Counted from the stretch's first letter, positions 6,513 to 13,943 are shown. The stretch is 15,881 nucleotides of DNA from Frankiales bacterium (GCA_025464915.1 JAODNF010000138.1:1-15881), one strand, 5' to 3'. Numbers and translations are program-made. The notes: generated from the letters alone by a model not told the origin.

Positions 6513-7730
6513 TCAGCTGAACCGACGGGTGGCCTCGGCCTTGCGGACCTCGCGGAACGGGACGTCACGGTCGACCTCAGGCTCCTTCGGGAGCCCGAGG
6601 ACGCGTTCGCCGAGGATGTTGCGCTGGATCTGGTCGGTGCCGCCCCCGATGGATGTCACGAAGGCGGCGAACGCCGAGCGGTTCACCTCCGACGCGACCG
6701 GGTGCTCGGGCCCGTCCAGGAGCACCTCCGGCCCGAGCATCGTGGCGGTCAGCTGGACCGCGGTGTGGACGATCCGCGACATCGCGAGCTTGCCGAGCGA
6801 GGCGACGGGCGACGCCGCGCCGTGCCCCCGCTCAGCGCGGGCACGCAGGCCGTTCCATCGGTTCACCTGCTCCAGCGTGTACATCTGGGCGACCCGTTGC
6901 CGGATCTCGGTGTCACGTGGTTCCTGTCGCGCGAGCTCGAGGTAGTCGACACCGCCGATCACGCGGGTCCACGGCGACTCCGGGTCCGGCGTACGGGAGC
7001 CACCGCCCCCGCTCGACTCGCTGCCCATGATCTGCCGCTCCAGGCCGAGCGCGGTCTGCAGGACCCGCCACCCGCCGTGCAGCTCGCCGAGCAGGTGCTC
7101 GCGGCCCGCGCGTGCGTCGGTCAGGAACACCTCGTTGAAGTGCGCACCCCCGGTGACCTGCGGGATCGGCCGGACGTCGACGCCGTCCTGGTCCATCGGG
7201 AGCAGGAAGAAGCTCACCCCCTTGTGCTTGGGGACGTCCCAGTCGGTGCGCGCGAGCAGCAGGCCGACCTGGGACTCGCGCGCGCCCGACGTCCAGACCT
7301 TCTGGCCGTTGACGAGCCAGCCGTCACCGTCCGGCTCCGCGCGCGTCTGCACGGCCGCGAGGTCTGAGCCGGCGCCCGGCTCGGAGTACAGCAGACAGCC
7401 GCGCCAGGCTCCGCTGACCAGCTTGCGCAGGAAGAGGTCCTGCTGCTCCTCTGTGCCGTGGGCGAGCACGACGCCCGCGAACAGGTTCGTCACGTCCTGC
7501 CCGGTGCCGCGAGCGCCGACGGCCCGGAACTCCTCGTTCACGACGCGCCGGGCCGCCCGTGGCAGACCCCGTCCGAACCTGCCGACCGGCCACGTCGGTG
7601 CAGCCCAGCCGGAGTCCGCGAGCAGCTCGTTGAAGGCCCGCTTGTCGCCGTTCGGGTCCCAGTGCTCCGCGAGCCAGGCCCGGACCTCTGCGCGCGCCTG
7701 CTCCAGGTCCACCGTGGCGTCGCTGCTCAT
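6513..7730 (-). CDS. Acyl-CoA dehydrogenase, large subunit of a likely heteromeric pair
   Basis: 405 residues. The ATG at 7730 overlaps the upstream dehydrogenase stop by 4 bp (ATGA), with GAGGGAGA just upstream. The complete flavoprotein fold is present: the signature LLYSEPGAGSDLAA (residues 113-126), NGQKVWTSGA at 141-150, and the C-terminal IGGGTDQIQRNILGERVLGLP block near 361-381 that contacts FAD. The medium-chain-type catalytic Glu position in that last block is Gly. Glu231 in GLERQ matches the isovaleryl-/long-chain-type location and is the likely base. The enzyme would insert an alpha,beta double bond into an acyl-CoA and pass electrons to an electron-transfer flavoprotein. Pairing with the adjacent smaller dehydrogenase resembles actinobacterial alpha2beta2 enzymes such as ChsE1-ChsE2 in cholesterol side-chain degradation. 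Substrate chain length is unknown. Confidence 0.92.
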   Translation of the reverse strand: MSSDATVDLEQARAEVRAWLAEHWDPNGDKRAFNELLADSGWAAPTWPVGRFGRGLPRAARRVVNEEFRAVGARGTGQDVTNLFAGVVLAHGTEEQQDLFLRKLVSGAWRGCLLYSEPGAGSDLAAVQTRAEPDGDGWLVNGQKVWTSGARESQVGLLLARTDWDVPKHKGVSFFLLPMDQDGVDVRPIPQVTGGAHFNEVFLTDARAGREHLLGELHGGWRVLQTALGLERQIMGSESSGGGGSRTPDPESPWTRVIGGVDYLELARQEPRDTEIRQRVAQMYTLEQVNRWNGLRARAERGHGAASPVASLGKLAMSRIVHTAVQLTATMLGPEVLLDGPEHPVASEVNRSAFAAFVTSIGGGTDQIQRNILGERVLGLPKEPEVDRDVPFREVRKAEATRRFS

Positions 7731-8773
7731 GCGATCTCCCTCAGACCCAGGCGCTGAGCCAGCAGCTCGCGGTGCGACCGCGGGTCGCCGAACAGCTGCT
7801 GCCCTGCCTTCGCTCGGCGGAAGTAGAGGTGCGCCGGGTGCTCCCACGTGAAGGAGATGCCACCGTGGACCTGCATGCCGTCGGAAGCCGCTTGCAGCAG
7901 CACGTCGGCGGTGTAGGCGCGGGCAAGGGGGGCGACGCGCTCCAGCTCGTCAGAGCCCTCGTCCGCTGCTGCCGCGGCGTAGTACACGGCCGAGCGCGCC
8001 GACTCGACCTCGAGCAGCAGGTCGGCGAGCAGGTGCTTGATGGCCTGGAACGAGCCGATCGCTCGTCCGAACTGCACGCGCTCCTTCGCGTACGCCACCG
8101 CGAGGTCCAAGGCCTGCTGAGCGCTGCCCAGCAGCTCGGCCGCCTGCAGGACGTCCAGCAGGTCGTGGGCGCGGCGGAGGTCACCGTCCAGCACGACCGC
8201 CGGGGACTGCTCGAGCGTCACCACGGCCAGCTTGCGGGTGCGGTCGAACGCCAGCTGAGGCTCCCGGGTCGCGGCGGTGTCGAGATCCACCGCGTACATG
8301 TCGTCGGCTCCGAGGACGAGGAGCACCTCCGCCGAGGAGCCATCCACCACGTAACGGGTCGTCCCGCTGAGCAACCCGTCGTCGACGGAGCAACCCCCGT
8401 CCCAGCTCAGCGCGACGACGGCACCGTCAGCGAGCCGGGCGAGCAGCGCGTCGGAGCGCGGGCCCGGGCACTCCCTCAGCACCGCGGTGGCCATCAGCGA
8501 GGACAGCAGCGGCCCGCCGTACAGAAACCGGCCTGCCTCCTCGAGGACGATCGCCGCGTCGGTCCAGCTGGCTCCGGACCCGTTCAGGTCGACCGGGACG
8601 GCGAGCCCGGCCAGACCGAGCTCGTGCACGGCTCGCTGCCAGGCGCCGCGGTCGAAGCCTGCGGGCTCGCCCAGCTGGGCGCGCACGGCTGCCTCGGACG
8701 AGACCTCGCTGAAGAAGCCCTGCGCAGCGGCGTGGAGCGCACGCTGCTCGTCAGTCACGTCGAACGCTGCCAC
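7727..8773 (-). CDS. Acyl-CoA dehydrogenase, small partner subunit
   Basis: 348 residues from a GTG at 8773, with AAGGGA about 7 bases upstream. The frame stays open to 9241, but that extension reads through the synthetase gene and is rejected. It has the acyl-CoA dehydrogenase N-terminal helices (FDVTDEQRALHAAAQGFF), and the C-terminal domain carries ERVQFGRAIGSFQ (231-243) and QVHGGISFTWEH (301-312). The middle beta domain is degenerate: the SEPGAGSD signature is absent, replaced by an AVVALSWDGG region. Short, partly degenerate subunits like this are known to form heterotetramers with a full-length partner, here the overlapping downstream gene. It starts 83 bp after the synthetase stop; that gap shows no clear structure. 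Confidence 0.9.
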   Translation of the reverse strand: MAAFDVTDEQRALHAAAQGFFSEVSSEAAVRAQLGEPAGFDRGAWQRAVHELGLAGLAVPVDLNGSGASWTDAAIVLEEAGRFLYGGPLLSSLMATAVLRECPGPRSDALLARLADGAVVALSWDGGCSVDDGLLSGTTRYVVDGSSAEVLLVLGADDMYAVDLDTAATREPQLAFDRTRKLAVVTLEQSPAVVLDGDLRRAHDLLDVLQAAELLGSAQQALDLAVAYAKERVQFGRAIGSFQAIKHLLADLLLEVESARSAVYYAAAAADEGSDELERVAPLARAYTADVLLQAASDGMQVHGGISFTWEHPAHLYFRRAKAGQQLFGDPRSHRELLAQRLGLREIA

Positions 8774-8856
8774 ACGCCGGTCCCTTCTCGAATGAGGTAG
8801 ATCATGCAACTCACCAATGCGTTCCACGAGGCCCTCCCTGAAAGCACCGTTCTCGC

Positions 8857-10329
8857 TCAGCCGCTGTCGCGCGCGACCTCTTCGCGCAACAGGAACTTCT
8901 GAACCTTCCCGGCAGGCGTCCGCGGCAGGGTGTCGCGCAGTCGCAGGCTCTCCGGTGTCTTCTGCCGGGCCACTCCCGCCAGCCGGAAGTGCTCGTGCAC
9001 CTCGGTCAGCGTGAGTGTCCCCTCGCGCAGCACGACGATCGCGCAGGCGCGCTCGCCCAGGCGCTCGTCGGGTACGCCGACCACCGCCGCCTCGGAGATG
9101 CGCGGGTGCTCGAGCAGGATGTCCTCGATCTCCTTCGAGGAGAGGTTCTCGCCGCCTCGGATGATGATGTCCTTCTTGCGGTCGGTGATGGTGAGGAAGC
9201 CGTCGGGGTCGAGCATGCCGATGTCCCCCGTGTGAAACCACCCATCGCTGAAGGCCTCCTCGTCCAGGGCGCTGTCGACGTACCCGAGGAAGAGCTCAGG
9301 CCCCCTCGTCAGCAACTCCCCCTCGGTGGCGTCACGGCCTTCCTCGTCGACGATCCGCACCTCGTTGCCGGGCTGCACCCTCCCGTCGGTTCGGGCTCGG
9401 TGCTCCAGGTCGTCGTCCGGGTGGCCGCAGCTCACCGTCGGGTGCTCGCTCGAGCCGTACGACCGGTAAGCCGTCACTCCTGCTGCCGCCGCGCGACGCA
9501 CGAGGGCGGGCGGTACCGCGGCAGCTCCCGTCAGGAAGTCGCGCATCGTGGCCAGCGAGGCCTCGCCTCGGTCCCTGGCGTCGAGCAGCCCGGCCAGCTG
9601 CACCGGCGCGCCCGCCGTGGAGGTGAGGTCATGGGCATCGATGAGGCGGGCCGCGCGCGCCGGGTCCCACGCCTCGAGGACCACGGTCGGTGCGCCGTGC
9701 ACGAGGAGCTTCAACAGGCCGAGCAGCCCGGCGACGTGCCCTGGAGGGAACATGGCCAGCTGTCGCACGCCGGTGTCGCCGGGACGATGGAGGGCGGGCG
9801 ACATCACCTCGGCCATGAGCGAGCGGTGGCTGTGCTGCACGCCCTTCGGCTCGGCCGTGGTGCCCGACGTGTACACGATCAGCGCGCGGTCGTCGGGCGC
9901 GACAGCGACGGGGGCGGCAGGCACCGAGCGCTGCAGGCTGGAGGGCGTGAGCAGCAGAGGCACGGGGGGCACCTCCACGGTCTCGCGGGCGATCACCGCG
10001 CGAGCCCGTGACTGGCGCACGATGAACTCCAGCTCGCGCCGGCCGTAGATCAGGACCACAGGCAGCAGCACCGCGCCGGTCAGCGCGACGGCCGCAGAGG
10101 CGACCGCACCGTCGTAGCTGCCGGGCAGAGCGACCGCGACGACGTCGCCCGGCCTGACGCCGCTCTCCTGCAGGAAGCCCGCCACGCGCTCCGCGTCGGA
10201 CACCAGCTCCACGAGGGAGACGCGCCGCTCGGCGCCGTCCCCGCCCGCGAAGACGACCGGCGTCTCGGGATGGGTCAGGGCCGCTGCCCGCACGGCTTCC
10301 GGCAGCGTGCCGTTACGGGACAAGACCAC
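8857..10329 (-). CDS. AMP-forming acyl-CoA synthetase (ANL superfamily)
   Basis: 490 residues from a GTG at 10329, with AGGGAGG five bases upstream. It activates a carboxylic acid to its CoA thioester via an acyl-adenylate. Adenylation motifs appear in order: IVYTSGTTAEPKG P-loop (153-163), YRSYGSSEHP, GWFHTGD with Asp369 for ATP ribose binding, DRKKDIIIRGGENLSSKEIE hinge region, and PRTPAGKVQKF with catalytic Lys475. No membrane segment is seen. It is the first gene of the leftward operon, and its start faces the divergent ABC transporter operon. This arrangement suggests that the imported compound is its substrate. Medium-chain, cyclic or aromatic acids all fit and the sequence alone does not decide. 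Confidence 0.93.
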   Translation of the reverse strand: MVLSRNGTLPEAVRAAALTHPETPVVFAGGDGAERRVSLVELVSDAERVAGFLQESGVRPGDVVAVALPGSYDGAVASAAVALTGAVLLPVVLIYGRRELEFIVRQSRARAVIARETVEVPPVPLLLTPSSLQRSVPAAPVAVAPDDRALIVYTSGTTAEPKGVQHSHRSLMAEVMSPALHRPGDTGVRQLAMFPPGHVAGLLGLLKLLVHGAPTVVLEAWDPARAARLIDAHDLTSTAGAPVQLAGLLDARDRGEASLATMRDFLTGAAAVPPALVRRAAAAGVTAYRSYGSSEHPTVSCGHPDDDLEHRARTDGRVQPGNEVRIVDEEGRDATEGELLTRGPELFLGYVDSALDEEAFSDGWFHTGDIGMLDPDGFLTITDRKKDIIIRGGENLSSKEIEDILLEHPRISEAAVVGVPDERLGERACAIVVLREGTLTLTEVHEHFRLAGVARQKTPESLRLRDTLPRTPAGKVQKFLLREEVARDSG

Positions 10330-10340
10330 CCCAACCTCCC

Positions 10341-10371
10341 TTGACAACAGGCCACCTAGTGCACGTAGATA
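10341..10371 (+). promoter_or_regulatory. Candidate promoter for the ABC transporter operon, possibly leaderless
   Basis: A perfect TTGACA at 10341-10346 is followed, after 19 bases, by TAGATA (10366-10371), just upstream of the GTG at 10377. The segment TAGATAGATAG is strikingly A/T-rich for this genome. No ribosome-binding site precedes the GTG, and an in-frame TAG occupies 10374-10376. Together these fit a leaderless transcript starting at or near the GTG. The 19-base spacer is longer than ideal. Confidence 0.5.
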
Positions 10372-10398
10372 GATAGGTGAGCCGACTCGCGATCGCAA
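10370..10398 (-). promoter_or_regulatory. Candidate promoter for the acyl-CoA synthetase operon
   Basis: On the minus strand TTGCGA (10398-10393) is followed after 17 bases by TATCTA (10375-10370). A start near 10363 would leave about 33 bases of leader containing the AGGGAGG site before the GTG at 10329. The -35 box lies inside the 5' end of the binding-protein gene. Matches to consensus are partial (4/6 and 3/6), so this is a prediction only. Confidence 0.4.
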
Positions 10399-11831
10399 CA
10401 CCCGTGTGTCTCCTGATGCTGCTGACAGGCTGCGGCAGCCAGCTGTCCGAGAAGGAGATCGCGTCGCGCACCGCAGGGAGCGCGCAGCTCAGCGCATCCA
10501 ACGCCGGAACCTCCGGCGGGGCAACCGATGCCGGCGCCGGCAGCGGCACCACGGGCACAACCGGCACGACCGGGACGCTCAGCACGACGGGATCCAGCGG
10601 CACTGCCGCGACCGGATCGTCCGGCGCGACGTCCGGCAGCGCCGGGAGCACGGGGAGCACGGGGAGCACCGGGACGACGGGCTCGTCGGGGAGCAGCTCA
10701 GGTGCCGGTGGCTCCTCCACGGGGTCCCAGGGCGGCCCGGACATCGTCGTCGGCAACGTCGGCACCGTGTCCGGCGTCGCGGGGGTTGCGCTCGGACCGG
10801 TCCAGCGCGGCGTCGCCATCTGGGCGAAGTACGTCAACGCGCACGGCGGCATCAACGGCCGCAAGGTGGTGCTGAAGGTGGCGGACGACAACAGCAACTC
10901 GGCGGACTACCAGCGCTACGTCAAGCAGATGGTCGAGCAGGACCACGTCGTCGCCTTCCTCGCCAACGAGGACGCCCAGACGGAGTCGACGTCCACGCTG
11001 AAGTACCTCGAGGGCAAGAACATCCCGCTCGTGGGCACCGACACGGGAAGTGCCTTCAACTTCTCCAGCCGCGTCGTCTTCCCGCAGGCCTCGGCCGGCA
11101 TCGGCTACACGCAGATGTCGGTAGCGGTGTGGGTGAAGCAGGGCCTGAAGGACGGCAAGTCGAAGTTCGGACTGGTCACCTGCCAGGAGGTGGCGGCCTG
11201 CAACACCGTCTACTCCAACTTCGACTCGCTCGTGAAGAAGTACGGCGGCGACCCCGTCTACAAGGGCCAGACGTCGCTGGGAGCTCCGAGCTTCACCTCC
11301 GAGTGCCTGGCGGCCGTGCGCGCGGGGGTCCAGGTCCTGGCCTACGTCGGCGACCCCAACAGCCTGACCCGACTCGCCTCCTCATGCCGGTCGCAGGGCT
11401 ACAAGGGGGTCTTCGCCGCGCCCGGCTCGATCGTCATCGGCTCGCAGGCGCAGGACGCGAACCTGCAGGGCACCTACATCGACGTCAACGTGACGCCGTG
11501 GCCGCTGGCTGCGACGGCGGAGCAGAAGGCGTTCCAGCAGGCCTTCAGCCGCTACTCCGGCACCGACGGCCAGCCCGCCGGCGGTGACATGGTCGGCTGG
11601 GTCGCCGGGCGACTCTTCGAAGCGGCCCTGCGCGGTGCCAAGGGCACGATCACCGGGCAGAGCGTGATGAGCGGCCTCTACACGCTGCGGGGCGACACCC
11701 TCAACGGCCTGACCGGGCCGCTGACCTACCACGCCGGCAAGCCGGCGACGCCCTTGACCTGCGGCAGTGTCGTCTTCATCCAGGGCAGCAAGTTCGCCGC
11801 CAGCGGAGACGGGAAGCTGACGTGCTACTAG
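10377..11831 (+). CDS. Substrate-binding lipoprotein of a HAAT (Leu/Ile/Val-type) ABC transporter, with long Gly/Ser/Thr stalk
   Basis: 484 residues. The GTG at 10377 directly follows an in-frame TAG, so the start is well fixed. Residues 1-19 are a lipoprotein signal with lipobox LTGC and lipidated Cys19. Residues about 48-120 are a low-complexity Gly/Ser/Thr tract built from short repeats. The periplasmic-binding-protein type 1 domain begins near Asp122 (DIVVGNVGTVSGVAG) and includes WAKYVNAHGGINGRKV, DDNSNSADY, FLANEDAQTE and IPLVGTDTGS; this is the LivK/amide-binding branch. It captures a solute outside the membrane and delivers it to the fused permease encoded downstream. The stalk is much longer than the usual lipoprotein linker and may span the cell wall. 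Six cysteines in the second half could form disulfides. The ligand is unknown; the divergent CoA ligase points to an organic acid rather than an amino acid. Confidence 0.92.
   Translation: MSRLAIATPVCLLMLLTGCGSQLSEKEIASRTAGSAQLSASNAGTSGGATDAGAGSGTTGTTGTTGTLSTTGSSGTAATGSSGATSGSAGSTGSTGSTGTTGSSGSSSGAGGSSTGSQGGPDIVVGNVGTVSGVAGVALGPVQRGVAIWAKYVNAHGGINGRKVVLKVADDNSNSADYQRYVKQMVEQDHVVAFLANEDAQTESTSTLKYLEGKNIPLVGTDTGSAFNFSSRVVFPQASAGIGYTQMSVAVWVKQGLKDGKSKFGLVTCQEVAACNTVYSNFDSLVKKYGGDPVYKGQTSLGAPSFTSECLAAVRAGVQVLAYVGDPNSLTRLASSCRSQGYKGVFAAPGSIVIGSQAQDANLQGTYIDVNVTPWPLAATAEQKAFQQAFSRYSGTDGQPAGGDMVGWVAGRLFEAALRGAKGTITGQSVMSGLYTLRGDTLNGLTGPLTYHAGKPATPLTCGSVVFIQGSKFAASGDGKLTCY
10545..10580 (+). repeat. 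Degenerate 9-bp tandem repeats encoding Gly-Thr-Thr units
   Basis: Four imperfect in-frame 9-base units encode GTT-GTT-GTT-GTL in the stalk of the binding lipoprotein (from residue 57). Unit length is a multiple of three, so gain or loss by slippage would keep the frame. Confidence 0.75.
10644..10670 (+). repeat. Near-perfect 9-bp tandem repeat (three GST units) in the stalk
   Basis: GGGAGCACG occurs twice and is followed by GGGAGCACC, encoding GST-GST-GST (residues 90-98); GGGACGACG continues the pattern. Near-identity at the DNA level suggests recent expansion. The stalk length may vary between strains. Confidence 0.85.
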
Positions 11832-13099
11832 CCCGGCGAGCAGCTCCGCGTGCCCTGTTCGCACTGGGGCTCGCCGCCGCCACGACCGTCGCGCTCGGCG
11901 TCGCAGGTCACGCCGGCACCACCCTGACCTTCGACGCGTCGGCGGACGCCTCTGCGCAGCACCTCCTCGTGCACGTGCCGGGCGCCCCGCTGACCGACGA
12001 CCTCGTCGACGCCGGTGGCAACCGGGCCGTCGCTCGCGTGAACAGCCTCGGCACCTCCCAGACCCGTGCTGCGGCGCCCCACCCCGGCGACCTGGCCATC
12101 TCGGCACCGGGCCTCGTGGGGGGGCTCGCGCCGCTGCCGGTGCCCCTCCCGGCGTACCCGCTCGTCGCTGACTCCTCGTTCCCGTCCACGCCGGCGAGCG
12201 ACAGCTCGCAGGGGCCGCTGATCCTCACCGCGGCCAGCACCGCCGACACCAGCAAGGGCGCTGCGGACGTCCAGCCCGCCACGGCGGGAGCCGCCGGCGC
12301 GACGTCGCACGTCGACATCGTCACCAGCGCGGACAAGGCCACGGCCACGGCGAGCACGACGGTGCACGGCTTCAGCGCCGGGCCGCTGGTCATCGACGGG
12401 CTGAGGTCGACAGCCACCGTGACGCGGACGGTCTCCGGCGTCACGCGCAAGGCGGAGCTCACCGCGGCGGAGATCACGGTGGCCGGCACCGGGCTCACGG
12501 TCGACTCGAGGGGGATCACGCTCGCGGGGACGGCCATCCCGCTGACGGCGGTCGCGCCCGTCGTCGACGCCCTGAAGGCTGCGGGGATCCGCCTCAGCTA
12601 CGTAGCGGCCACCGAGACGAAGGACAGCATCTCCGCCCCGAACCTCGCCGTGCAGCTGACGATGCCGGTGCCGCCCAATCCCGCGCTCGCCGTCCCGAGC
12701 GTGACCTACACCGTCCTGCTGGGGCAGGCGTCGGCCACGGTGCACGGGTCCGCCTTCGAGGACCAGGTGGGTGGCGGTTCCACGGGTGGTGTCGACCCCG
12801 GGACCACCTCGGGCTCTGCGGGGTCGACGGCGGGTGGCACGTCGACCGGCGATCCCACCGGGCTGACGGGTACGCCGTCGCTGCCGAGCACGTCGGGAGG
12901 CGACGGCGTGAACCCGGTGCCGCCACCGAGCGTCCCAGGCACGTCCACGTCAGGCGGCTCCAGCCCGCAGCTCGCCCAGCAGGCGTCAGTGACCCCCGTC
13001 GCCTGGTCAGCGACCTTCTACCTCGCTCTGGCTGGTGCCGCTGTGCTCGTCGTCGTCGTCCTGACACTCGTCCGCTACCTGGGGGTGCGCTACCCGTGA
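11822..13099 (+). CDS. Secreted, C-terminally membrane-anchored protein of unknown function in a transporter operon
   Basis: 425 residues. The GTG at 11822 overlaps the binding-protein stop by 10 bp and follows GGAGACGGGAAG. I do not recognise a named family. Residues 1 to about 31 look like a signal peptide (RR..PRALFALGLAAATTVALGVAG). A mostly beta, Ala/Thr/Val-rich ectodomain spans about 32-311, including SLGTSQTRAAAPHPGD, PLPAYPLVADSSFPSTPAS and ITVAGTGLTVDSRGI. Residues about 316-385 are a Gly/Ser/Thr/Pro linker, and about 398-417 form one transmembrane helix followed by a short basic tail. The layout is a type I surface protein held on a flexible stalk, like the neighbouring lipoprotein. 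Its position between binding protein and permease suggests that it helps substrate delivery or organises the transporter at the surface; this is inference. Confidence 0.8.
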   Translation: MLLARRAAPRALFALGLAAATTVALGVAGHAGTTLTFDASADASAQHLLVHVPGAPLTDDLVDAGGNRAVARVNSLGTSQTRAAAPHPGDLAISAPGLVGGLAPLPVPLPAYPLVADSSFPSTPASDSSQGPLILTAASTADTSKGAADVQPATAGAAGATSHVDIVTSADKATATASTTVHGFSAGPLVIDGLRSTATVTRTVSGVTRKAELTAAEITVAGTGLTVDSRGITLAGTAIPLTAVAPVVDALKAAGIRLSYVAATETKDSISAPNLAVQLTMPVPPNPALAVPSVTYTVLLGQASATVHGSAFEDQVGGGSTGGVDPGTTSGSAGSTAGGTSTGDPTGLTGTPSLPSTSGGDGVNPVPPPSVPGTSTSGGSSPQLAQQASVTPVAWSATFYLALAGAAVLVVVVLTLVRYLGVRYP

Positions 13100-13464
13100 A
13101 CCGCTCCGCTCTGCTCCGTGCGCACTGGGACCGGGCCACGGCGCTCGTGCTCCTGCTGATCGGCGTCGTCGTGCTGGTCATCGGCTGGTTCGGTGTCAGC
13201 GACGTGCCCTTCGCCTCCCAGCAGATCCCGTACGTGATCAGCGCAGGCATCGGCGGGGTCTTCTTCCTCGGGGTCGCCGGCACGCTGTGGCTCTCCGCCG
13301 ACCTGCAGGACGAGTGGCGCAAGCTCCACCTGCTCGAGCAGGCCGTTCGGGAGCTGCCGGCCCCCACGGGCAGCGCCGCAGTCGACCGCGATGAGCTCTT
13401 GCGCGCGCTCGGGGAGCGGCTCGTGGCCGGGACCGCGCCGGCTGCTCGCCGCACGCGCTCATGA
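13096..13464 (+). CDS. Small two-helix membrane protein, unknown function
   Basis: 122 residues, GTG start in a GTGA overlap with the previous gene. Two hydrophobic segments are seen, at about 14-33 (ATALVLLLIGVVVLVIGWFG) and about 44-68 (IPYVISAGIGGVFFLGVAG). A predicted helical, charged tail follows (DLQDEWRKLHLLEQAVRELP, then DRDELLRALGERLV). Positive charge before the first helix suggests both termini are cytoplasmic. No enzymatic motif is visible. Overlapping starts and stops on both sides tie its translation to the transporter genes. An assembly or accessory subunit of the permease complex is possible but unproven. Confidence 0.78.
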   Translation: MNRSALLRAHWDRATALVLLLIGVVVLVIGWFGVSDVPFASQQIPYVISAGIGGVFFLGVAGTLWLSADLQDEWRKLHLLEQAVRELPAPTGSAAVDRDELLRALGERLVAGTAPAARRTRS

Positions 13465-13943
13465 CCGCCGCGGTGGCCGCATCCGTCGACAGCAGCCACG
13501 CCCTGACGCGCGAGCGCCGAGACCACCCCTCCCTCGACATCCCGTGGCCCTACGCGACGGTGCTGGTCGTCGCCGGCTTCCTCGTCGTGGCCGTGGCACT
13601 GCTCGTGACGGCGTGGGGCGGTGCCAGCCGGCAGGCCGATCCCCGGGACCAGGTCCTGTGGCTGAACCTTGCCGTGCTGGCGGTGAGCGTGCTCGGAGCC
13701 GGCTGCGCGGTGTGGCTGCTGGTGGGTCGCCGGTCGGTGACGGCGCGGTCACGACAGGCCCAGCAGGCGATCGTCCTCGCTCTCGGTCTAGACCGCGGAC
13801 CCGACGCTGTCGCGTCAGCCACCGGCTTGGTCACTGCGGCCGGCCTGACGCGTCGGCACCACGTCGACTGCCCGCTGATGTCAGGTCGCTCGCCGCTGCC
13901 GACGGGCGGCGAGCTGGACTCCTGCGGGGTCTGCGGCTCGTGA
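13461..13943 (+). CDS. Small two-helix membrane protein with C-terminal His/Cys (putative zinc) cluster
   Basis: 160 residues, ATG start in an ATGA overlap; its stop overlaps the permease GTG start. Two transmembrane segments lie at about 31-52 (YATVLVVAGFLVVAVALLVT) and about 66-88 (LWLNLAVLAVSVLGAGCAVW). The roughly 70-residue tail, probably cytoplasmic, ends with RRHHVDCPLMSGR and DSCGVCGS. This gives His133-x3-Cys137-x17-Cys155-x2-Cys158, a spacing like treble-clef or Ada-type metal-binding sites. I do not recognise a named family. Metal binding or redox sensing by the tail, perhaps gating the permease, is a hypothesis from the motif and gene order alone. Confidence 0.78.
   Translation: MTAAVAASVDSSHALTRERRDHPSLDIPWPYATVLVVAGFLVVAVALLVTAWGGASRQADPRDQVLWLNLAVLAVSVLGAGCAVWLLVGRRSVTARSRQAQQAIVLALGLDRGPDAVASATGLVTAAGLTRRHHVDCPLMSGRSPLPTGGELDSCGVCGS

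Noticed and set aside
8774..9241. N-terminal extension of the small acyl-CoA dehydrogenase
   Set aside because: It reads through the acyl-CoA synthetase 3' end in another frame with His/Arg-rich nonsense. The GTG at 8773 has a ribosome-binding site and gives a normal family start.
10366..10376. GATA-type tandem repeat as a microsatellite or phase-variation tract
   Set aside because: There are only about two and a half copies of a 4-base unit, too short to be a convincing slippage tract; a -10 promoter region explains it better.
10518..10739. Gly/Ser/Thr repeat region as a CRISPR or mobile-element repeat
   Set aside because: The repeats are 9 bases, in frame, without spacers, and encode a continuous low-complexity linker in a recognisable lipoprotein.
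13391..13939. In-frame upstream extension of the permease reading frame, giving an 807-residue product
   Set aside because: The extension is Arg/Pro/Gly-rich, runs out of phase across two overlapping membrane-protein genes, and lacks permease features. The GTG at 13940 gives a proper LivH N-terminus and a GTGA overlap.
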